Below, one piece after another: positions 56,905 through 64,000 of a stretch of DNA of 64,000 nt. The notes under the pieces were generated by a model. That model had not been told where the DNA came from. It worked only from the letters and a program-made list of their open reading frames with translations, and made no database searches. This DNA comes from Eublepharis macularius (taxonomy: Eukaryota; Chordata; Lepidosauria; Squamata; Eublepharidae): the NCBI RefSeq assembly GCF_028583425.1, contig NC_072791.1, forward strand, positions 45,267,368 through 45,331,367. Reading direction: 5' to 3'. Numbering within the stretch: position 1 is the first letter of the stretch; every line of letters starts with the position of its first letter. A program made the translations under genes and the position numbers.

Positions 56905-58060
56905 GCATTATGTGTGTTGTGTGCCATCAACTTGCCTCTAACCTATGGCGACCCTATGAAGGAAAGACCTCCAAAACATCTTATCATTAACAGACTTGCT
57001 CAGATCCTGAAAACTGGAGGACATGGCTTCTTTTATTGAGTTAAATCATCTCATTTTAGGTCTCGCTCTTTTCCGACTCCCTTCCGCTTTTCCTAGCATT
57101 ATTGACTTTTCCAGAGAATCTTGTCTTCTCATGATGTGACCAAAGTACGATAGCTTTAGTCTTGTCATCTTAGCTTCTAGGGAGAATTCAGATTTGATCT
57201 AATATCTGTCTTTTTGGATGTCCATGGTATCTGCAAAACTCTCCTCCAGCACCACATTTCAAATGAATCAATTTTCTTCCTGTCAGTTTCCTTCACTGGC
57301 CAACTTTCACATCCATACATGGAAATGGGGAATACCATAATTTGGATTATCTTGATCTTGGTTCCCAGAAAGACATCTTTATCTTTAAGGATCTTATCTA
57401 GCTCCCTCACAGCTGCTCTTCCAAGTCTCAATCTTCTGATTTCTTCATTGCAGTCCCCCTTTTGGTTGATGATTGAGCCAAGGAATAGAAAATCTTGAAC
57501 AATTTCAATTTCCTCATTCTGAACTTTAAAATTATGTAATTCCTCATTACTTTTGTCTTCTTGATGTTCAGCTGTAATCCTGCTTTGATGCTTTCTCCTT
57601 TAACCTTCATCAGTAGCTGTTTCAAGTCTTTACTATTTTCTGCCAGTAACATGGTGTCATCTGCATATTTCAAATTGTTAATGTTCCTTCTACCAATTTT
57701 CACTCCACCTTCTTCTAGATCTAATCCATCTTTCCTTATGATATACTCTGCATAGAAGTTGAACAGGTAGGGAGATAATATGCATCTTTGTCTGACACCC
57801 TTGCCAACTGGAAACCATTTATCCAGAGTACAAATTGCACGTCAAAACAATCAGATGTTGTGGCACCCCCATTTCTTTTAAGACTCTCCATAGCTTTTCA
57901 TGATTCACACAGTCAAAAGCTTTGCTGTAATCTATAAAATACTGGCTCATTTTCTTTTGAAATTTTCAAAAGCAAATGGTGTCCATCCATTTCTTTGTAC
58001 AGTGAAATTTGATCACTTTCAAACCAATGCTTAATACCTTTTTTCACACCAAACAGTTGG
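56905..58060 (-). mobile_element. BovB (RTE-clade) LINE, 5'-truncated and broken
   Basis: It reads right to left. The minus strand encodes YADDTMLLAENSKDLKQLLM with QLNIKKTKVM, then KIKIIQIMVFPISMYGCESW and FEMWCWRRVLQIPWTSKKTD, all BovB reverse-transcriptase C-terminal signatures; upstream, DYSKAFD-like text appears at about 57920-57940. The 3' end at the left shows the gtgccatcaacttgcctcta and ctatggcgaccctatgaa sequence of BovB tails. Several frame changes break it. It is sense with FLVCR2. Confidence 0.88.
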
Positions 58061-58349
58061 GTCACCAAACATTTCTGTCATCAAAAACTCTCAATTACAA
58101 ATCATCGATGCCAGAGATGTCAATCCTAGGCTTCATACTTCTTTAAATCTTTCCCAAGTTTCTAAGGTAACCTGAAAGGAATGTTTCATTTTTTCCACTC
58201 CTTATCACAATACAATATGATGTCACTAAGATTAATACCCAACTCTTCTTGTATTGATTTTAGAGCTTCATTTGGTCTATACCATATTGCTTAATCTGAC
58301 AGCTTCTATGCTGAGTAATAGGCTTGAACATCTGTATTTTTTTACTCAC

Positions 58350-58491
58350 CAAAGATAACCAAGATGAAGAGTGCCGATGCCACAGCTGCAGTCATAAAGA
58401 ACATTATGCTTATGTGGTAGGCTAGCTTCTCCTTATCTTGCACATTGGGAACCAACACTGGAGGAAGGAGGAACCCCACAGCAATGCCAAG
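58350..58491 (-). CDS. FLVCR2: FLVCR2, coding exon 2 (MFS transporter; choline/haem)
   Basis: FLVCR2 is a plasma-membrane major-facilitator carrier, linked to choline uptake at the blood-brain barrier and earlier to haem; loss causes Fowler vasculopathy in humans. Eight certain coding exons (2-9) lie on the minus strand between 58491 and 31463, totalling 840 nt or 280 codons, equal to human residues about 224-503, with every phase consistent. This exon encodes [20 protein letters not shown] then [20 protein letters not shown] and LFILVIF, against human LGIAIGFLVPPVLVPNIEDR. It spans parts of helices 5-6. Acceptor GTTTTTTAG; donor TTT G|GTGAGT. Exon 1, which should end in ...FGNQ in phase 0, is not in the window. 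Confidence 0.97.
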
Positions 58492-58777
58492 CTAAAAAAC
58501 AAAAACGTTTGATGATATTTATCATCCCGTCATAAACACTTGTCTTTTCTTTTGTTAGATAATGTAGAAGGAAATTGCATTAATCTGTGTGTGTTCTGGA
58601 CTCAGTTACCCTATTTATTCCATCTTTTTCCAGATGTCACAGTTTAAGCCAATGCAAAAATATACATTGTTTCAGAAGTTCAGGCAGCAATCCTAAAAAC
58701 ATTTTCCTGGATTACACTTCATTGGGAGGGGGAATGGGATTTACTGTTGAGCAGGCCTACTTAGGATTGGTCTCTCA

Positions 58778-59036
58778 AAACAACAACAACAACAACAACA
58801 TTCAATTTATATACTGCCTTTCAGGACAACTTAACACCCACTCAGTACAGTTTACAAAGTGTGTTATTATTATCCTCATGACAATCACCCTGTGAGGTGG
58901 GTGGGGCTGAGAGAGCTCCAAGAAGTTGTGACTGACCCAAGGTCACCCAGCTGGCTTCAAGCAGAGAAGTGGGGAATCAAACCCAGTTCTCCAGATTAGA
59001 GTCCTGCCACTCTTAACCACCACACTAAACTGGCTC
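58778..59036 (-). repeat. AAC-tailed tRNA SINE, copy 3
   Basis: The (aac)n tail at 58780-58800 is followed by ttcaatttatatactgcctt, cttaacacccactcagtaca, cctgtgaggtgggtggggct and the head ccacactaaactggctc. Full length. Confidence 0.85.
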
Positions 59037-60902
59037 AACAAAAGATTAAAAATATACTAAACCTACTGAGAGATCCCCTGAAGTAAGCATCTATTGTAGG
59101 AAGGATCGGTTGCCTCATATTTTGTCCATAAATAATTTGAAACTACATTCATATCTGCTCAATTTTGTATTGCCTCTAGCACATCCCAACTTAAACATGA
59201 CTTGCCTTTTGTTTCAAGGCTGTTCATCTTCATGTTCCAGAAGATCTTTGTGTTCAAAATTAAGAGAATTGGTAACTAGAAGTGCCACCCTAAGCAAAGT
59301 TATACCATTCTAAATGTAATTACTTTAATGGAGTTAGAAAGGAATAACTCTGTTAAGAAGAGCACTGTAAAAGGATCTGGGCAAGAAAGGAAGAATCTAC
59401 TGTATCATGTTTACCAGTGCCCTCAATCTCCTGGTTATAAACTGGTCTGGTCATGGCAGTATAACCTTTATCTTGACCAACAGACTGAGACTCTGTGCTG
59501 ATTTGGACAGTCTGTATCACAACAATACCATTTGCTAGCTGTACAAATGGTTTCATAATACCAGCAAAATAGGAGCGCTACTGAGAATCTGCAGACTGAA
59601 ATATAGGTAGCCTTTACAATATGAAAAATATGAGTGGAATTAATCTAATTTTGTTCCCTCTCTTGTATTCAGTTGGGGAAAATTTAAATTCTGGAATTCA
59701 CTTTATGTCACATTTGACCTTTCAGATATGAACTAATGTCCACTGCAGAGCCAAGAATACCATCTAAGCCACAAATCATTAACTCCCACAATGTTTGTCA
59801 AGAGTTCTTCATCAGCCACATACTGTCCTGAAACTCTTCCTTATCTCACAAGCAGGGTGCCTTGGAGTTCACCATTATCATAGTGTCACACATCTTGAGA
59901 TGGTCTGAAAGGGAACAGATTTGCCTGATTATGTGGATCCACAACCTCATTACACTGTGTCAAAAGTTAAATAACTGGTTTTAGTACACAAACCAACTTC
60001 TAGCTCACAGGAAAAATGTTCAAGAACTATATATATTGTTTTAAATTTGTATTGTTTATATTTGAATAAAAGTTGTATTATTTAAAAAAATAACTATATA
60101 GTGTTCTCAGTATGAAAATGTCTTCAAACCACTATTGTGTTAATCTTCAACAAACTATCATACTAGGTAACTATTACTGTTTTGTAGAGTGGGAACAGAC
60201 ACTTAATATATTTCCAACCAAAGAAGGGATTTGAACTGGAATCACTTACGAATGCCATAATCCAACACCCTAGCCATTGCTAACCTTGAGAAACAGAATC
60301 AATTTCCCCATTTGGGGCAGCCAGGAAATTGACAGGGGGATGCTGATTCTGTATGTAGATAAGTTCTACCTATTCAGCAAAGACAAGAAAAGATTGACTG
60401 TATGCTCATTTGTGGATCAAACTCCACAAGAAATGAACACTGGCACAGGATGGCCTATAGACACATTCATGCATGATAGCTCCATCCATTGCTAGAAGCC
60501 GTAACTGCTAAATAGAGCCTACATACTCAGAGGCAGCTTACCTCTGAAAAACAGGGTGTGAATTTGCCCTTTACGCCTGGGTTGTACACGTTCTGAGGAC
60601 ATCTACTGGGCAGCTGGGTTGTCTCTGTGGAAACAGGATGCTGGACCACAGCTCTTCTCTTTCTTAAAGCCCTTCCCATTAAGTGTGGGTAAGGTTTTTA
60701 GGAATGTATTTATGTTTCTGTATACATATGCATCAGCAATTTAGATGAGAGAGGAAAAGCATAGCAGCAAATCACAAGCTTGATGTGTCTACAGGCCATC
60801 CTGTGCCAGTGTAAAGTAGTCCTCCAGGAAGCTGCAGCATTAGATCTTGCTATACTTACTATTTATTTTGCTCACACAACAGTATTCTACACATCCCACA
60901 TA

Positions 60903-61020
60903 GGGCCAAGCTACAAGTGACGAATGACACTTGAACGGCAAGTGGATTGAGTGGAGGGAAAGTGAACAGGGAGAAATACACTTGCTGTTCAAGTGTCGTT
61001 CGTCACTTGTAGCTTTGCCC
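60903..61020. mobile_element. 118-bp fold-back MITE, PIF/Harbinger-like
   Basis: The ends GGGCCAAGCTACAAGTGACG and CGTCACTTGTAGCTTTGCCC are inverted, and the arms continue with AATGACACTTGAACGGCAAG against CTTGCTGTTCAAGTGTCGTT. ATA flanks both sides (60900-60902, 61021-61023). Its terminus matches that of the 373-bp copy at 17536. Confidence 0.75.
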
Positions 61021-61186
61021 ATATTTAAAAGACAAAGAATCCTCCATTTTCTTGCTATGGTTTCTTACTCTTTTTGACATACCCAGCTCAAATGGAAGGT
61101 GGGACAATCACTTCTATGCATTCTGTAGCAACAAACTGAATGACATCCTTAGGACTGCATCACAGACTTATACTTGGCCTAACAGA

Positions 61187-61452
61187 TAACAACAACAGCA
61201 TTCAATTTATATACCATCCTTCAGGACAACTTAACGCTCGCTCAGAGTGGTTTACAATGTATGTTATTATTATCCCTACGACAATCACCCTGTGAGGTGG
61301 GTGGGGCTGAGAGAACTCCGAGAAGCTGTGACTGACCCAAGGTCACCCAGCCAGCTTCAAGCAGAGGAGTAGGGAATCAAACCTGGTTCTCCAGATTAGA
61401 GTCCTGCCGCTCTTAACCACTACACCAAACTAGTGTACACCAAACTGGCTCT
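61187..61452 (-). repeat. AAC-tailed tRNA SINE, copy 4
   Basis: Tail taacaacaacagca, then ttcaatttatataccatcct, ctcgctcagagtggtttaca, ccctgtgaggtgggtggggc and a head with a short duplication (caccaaactagtgtacacca). Confidence 0.83.
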
Positions 61453-61547
61453 GTCAGTGGGGTTGCACCAATGTCATAGGAAGTCATGCCACTGTAAACA
61501 GAAGCAATCTGGGATAAAGTAAAACAAAGATGAAGGAACACCTTTAA

Positions 61548-61777
61548 TGTATTGTCGAAGGCTTTCACGGCCGGAGAACGACGGTTGTTGTGGGTTTTCC
61601 GGGCTGTATTGCCGTGGTCTTGGCATTGTAGTTCCTGACGTTTCCTGTGACACTGAGAGATCTCTGTCTTTTGATGCTACACCTCTGAAGATGCCAGCCA
61701 CAGCTGCTGGCGAAACGTCAGGAACTACAATGCCAAGACCACGGTGATACAGCCCGGAAAACCCACAACAACCATCG
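61548..61777. mobile_element. 230-bp fold-back of a Penelope-like terminus
   Basis: The left arm reads tgtattgtcgaaggctttca to aactacaatgcc-type sequence; the right arm is its inverted copy ending ccacaacaaccatcg. The ~65-nt loop holds tttcctgtgacactgagaga and gatgctacacctctgaagat. The 11-bp duplication aacacctttaa is exact (61537-61547, 61778-61788). Unlike the 44237 copy it keeps the loop with a hammerhead-like core. Confidence 0.75.
61685..61716 (+). other. hammerhead-ribozyme-like core
   Basis: CTGAAGA (61685-61691), then a hairpin with perfect 6-bp arms GCCAGC (61693-61698) and GCTGGC (61706-61711), then GAAAC (61712-61716). This is the hammerhead core order with one change (CTGAAGA for CTGATGA). 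Stems I and III were not established. Confidence 0.45.
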
Positions 61778-61788
61778 AACACCTTTAA

Positions 61789-61905
61789 GTCTAATCAGTT
61801 TATTCAAGCATAAGCTTTCATGAGTCAGGTACAGATTGGTATGCCATCAGCTAATGTCTTTACATCCTGCCAACACCTCTCTGTGTCTCTCAATCACTTG
61901 TAAAG
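61789..61905 (-). repeat. dispersed repeat end (ATGAAAGCTTATGCTTGAATAAA)
   Basis: On the minus strand: CTGACTCATGAAAGCTTATG, then CTTGAATAAACTGATTAGAC. It is the end of a common amniote repeat whose intact form has a CTGATGA, hairpin, GAAAGC motif; here the hairpin is gone. The Penelope fold-back at 61548 is inserted in its tail. Confidence 0.55.
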
Positions 61906-62507
61906 GGAATTGACTTGCATCAAGTTCCACAGTCTAACTAAAAAGTTCTCAAAGGGGCATTTTTGGGTCCGAAAGAACAAGGCTACAAGAAGATTAAAAA
62001 TAGTTATGGCATCCCACCATCTGCCAGTCCACTGGGCATTGGGCAACTGCCTGGCAGTTCATACAGCCAGTCTATCTGCAGCACATCCTGAATCTCATGC
62101 TAGCTACTTTTGTTCCAGAAGCTAGTGTGCCAGCATATGATAGATCAGAGAAAGCCTGAAGTTTAAATATCCCTCTTACTATCTCTTCAGTTTACAAGTT
62201 CTTGACCTCCAGACACAAACATGTGGCTGGTGCATTCACCGCGAGATAAAGGCAACTCAGTCAAAATTCTTTAGTGTTATGGTGGGCAATCCTGCACTTG
62301 CACCTAGTTAACAGGCAGCCTCTGATTTTACTTTTGTTGGTAGAGCAGAAGACAAAGGGCATTTGTACAAGCAGTTCTAAGAGCACTTTTTTAATTCGGA
62401 AAGAGAGACCTTTGTGAATGTTGTTAGATTATAGGTAAAAAACAGAAGACAGGAACCTTCTCAACAATGCTAGTTTTGCATTCTGTTTACTGATACAAGA
62501 AGTACGC

Positions 62508-62735
62508 TAGTATGATGTAGTGGCTAGAGTGTCAGGACAGGACCTAAAAATCACAGGTTCAAATCCCCACTTTGTCACGGAAGCTGGGTGACCTTGGGCC
62601 CGTCACACAATCTCTGCCTAGCTTTCCTCACAGGGTTGTTGTGAGGATTAACTGGCAGAGAGAACTATGTTCGTCACTTTGGATGGATTCCCACTGGGAG
62701 GAAAGGCAGAATATAAAATAAATAAAATTAAGTTT
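62508..62735 (+). repeat. Sauria-type tRNA SINE
   Basis: The head agtatgatgtagtggctaga is followed by cacaggttcaaatccccact, ttgtcacggaagctgggtga, ccttgggcccgtcacacaat, tcctcacagggttgttgtga and the tail aataaaataaataaaatta. The best preserved copy of the family here. Confidence 0.87.
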
Positions 62736-64000
62736 GTTAAAAATACAACGTCTGCTATTACCGTCACTTCTGAAAGCAGCCAGCAGTCACCTTTCAGTGA
62801 TGACTGCTAAAGAGATAGGCAGACAGGGTTGGGGTTTTTTTGGCAGGGGGGCATTTTGCCATAATTAAAATGAAACCGAAATGTCTGTTTATAGGAAAGG
62901 AATAGACAAGGTTAGCCAAGCCCTTCAGGTTTTTAGAAAACCAATGCACGTTTGTCTGGGCAAGATGTGCAATATAAACTTGCCTGGCACACTGCAAACC
63001 TTTGCTATATTTTCTGAGAACATGTTTCATTTTTACTTAAAGTATGTGTTGCAGCCAGCTTTTATTTTCTCAGGTAACTAGTGTAACACACTCAATCCTA
63101 AACTTCAACATGCTTGCCATGTGTATTATCTTTTTAATTTGTAGGCTCAAAATCTTATTTTGTAACAGATCTTCTAAGTACGAAGGTGTGGGGCATTCCA
63201 CATTTCCACCCAGTTTCTATGTTCCCTTGAGCATACTCCTGCTGATCTTTACAAATCTGCAATTACTTTAAAAATTGGTTCTGTGGATACAGAACATTTC
63301 AAGGGAAGGGGTCAAAGATTGTAGCAACTCCTGTTGCTGATTGTATGTTTCCAGTGTTTCATAGTTTCAGTGAAGACATCAATTTTGCATACCAAGAAAG
63401 GAATCTGGGAGTCAGGTGGAGCTATGAAGGAAGTACACACAAGAATTTATGAAGGGTGGTCACCACCACACCCAGGTACGAAGTCCTAGACACTTCTTGG
63501 AATAAGAAACCTCCTTTTTTCACAGTAAAAAAAACTGGGGAAAGCACACTAGAGCCCCACTAGCCCCCTTCACGCAATTAGCTATACACAGTTTACCATT
63601 TCGCTTTCCACAGATACAAACACATCACAATCTACATGCCTGACTTCCTTTTTACTTGTATGAAAATCTCAAGATCCCATACTCCCCTTTGCATATACAC
63701 AATACAATCTGTGTTGTAAGTACAGCTTTGTAAGAAAACGGCTAACTGAACTAGGGATTTTCCAAGGGTAGAAAAGATATTAATCAATTATTTGATCTGC
63801 ATTACCTGAATATGTTAGCATCTACCAAGAGGTTACTCTAAAATTAATGGCCTAACTTAGATATTGAAAAGCAGTACACATCAGATAAAAGCTGCGTAGC
63901 ATCCTTCTTCAGGTCCAGCTCCTACATTATTGTTTTTAATAATTTATAACAAAATGCATATTTTATGGATGGTGGGCGTGTGTGCCTGACCCTTTCCAGA

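Larger units (their letters stand above)
58492..64000 (-). other. FLVCR2: FLVCR2 intron 1 (partial)
   Basis: From exon 2 to the window end there is no exon. Besides the repeats listed separately, a CAATCCTA piece lies at 58689-58775. The stretches 59050-60890 and 62740-64000 hold nothing I recognise. Confidence 0.6.

Noticed and set aside
61474-61782. ORFs on both strands reading CGFSGLYHRGLG and similar
   Set aside because: Products of the Penelope-like fold-back; the same peptide recurs at 44179-44525 on both strands for the same reason.

Overview
The window looks like squamate reptile (lizard) nuclear DNA. Three conserved vertebrate genes are spliced across it in the same order and orientation as in the human 14q24 neighbourhood: TTLL5 (minus), ERG28 (plus) and FLVCR2 (minus). 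The repeats are the usual squamate mix: Sauria-type tRNA SINEs, a second tRNA SINE family, an AAC-tailed SINE family, CR1, L1, BovB (RTE), Penelope-like termini, and hAT and PIF/Harbinger-like MITEs. I cannot name the species.

Layout. At 1-5.4 kb is the 5' end of TTLL5 on the minus strand: a 5'UTR exon ending at 5365 and a first coding exon at 1919-1995. Its intron 1 holds a 1.2 kb element with ~260-280 bp inverted terminal arms. At ~5.37-5.83 kb is a CpG-rich bidirectional promoter. From 5.8 to 18.9 kb, ERG28 is complete on the plus strand: a 5'UTR exon plus four coding exons that give exactly 140 codons, with L1, CR1, SINEs and MITEs in its introns. From 18.9 to 27.5 kb lies FLVCR2 3'UTR or intergenic DNA. 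From 27.5 kb to the right end, FLVCR2 occupies the minus strand: coding exons 2-9 are certain, the terminal exon 10 is a good but unproven call at 27532-27582, and the large exon 1 lies beyond base 64000.

How the genes relate. TTLL5 and ERG28 are head to head and share a promoter; ERG28 and FLVCR2 are tail to tail. ERG28 is an ER membrane scaffold for sterol C-4 demethylation, FLVCR2 is a 12-TM MFS transporter (choline/haem literature), and TTLL5 is a tubulin polyglutamylase. They are neighbours and not one pathway.

Most notable non-genic content: (1) a young ORF1-only 'half-L1' (39479-41000, intact 304-codon ORF, 17-bp target duplication, pure A tail) nested in a hAT MITE that still keeps its own 8-bp duplication; (2) three insertions of one Penelope-like terminus, two of them fold-backs, each with an 11-12 bp target duplication; (3) a hammerhead-ribozyme-like core (CTGANGA, hairpin, GAAAC) in two unrelated repeat families and a decayed copy in a third; (4) a 204-bp CpG-dense near-perfect palindrome in FLVCR2 intron 3; (5) two fold-back MITEs of different length sharing one terminal sequence. 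I found no unknown protein-coding gene system; the novelty is in the mobile elements.
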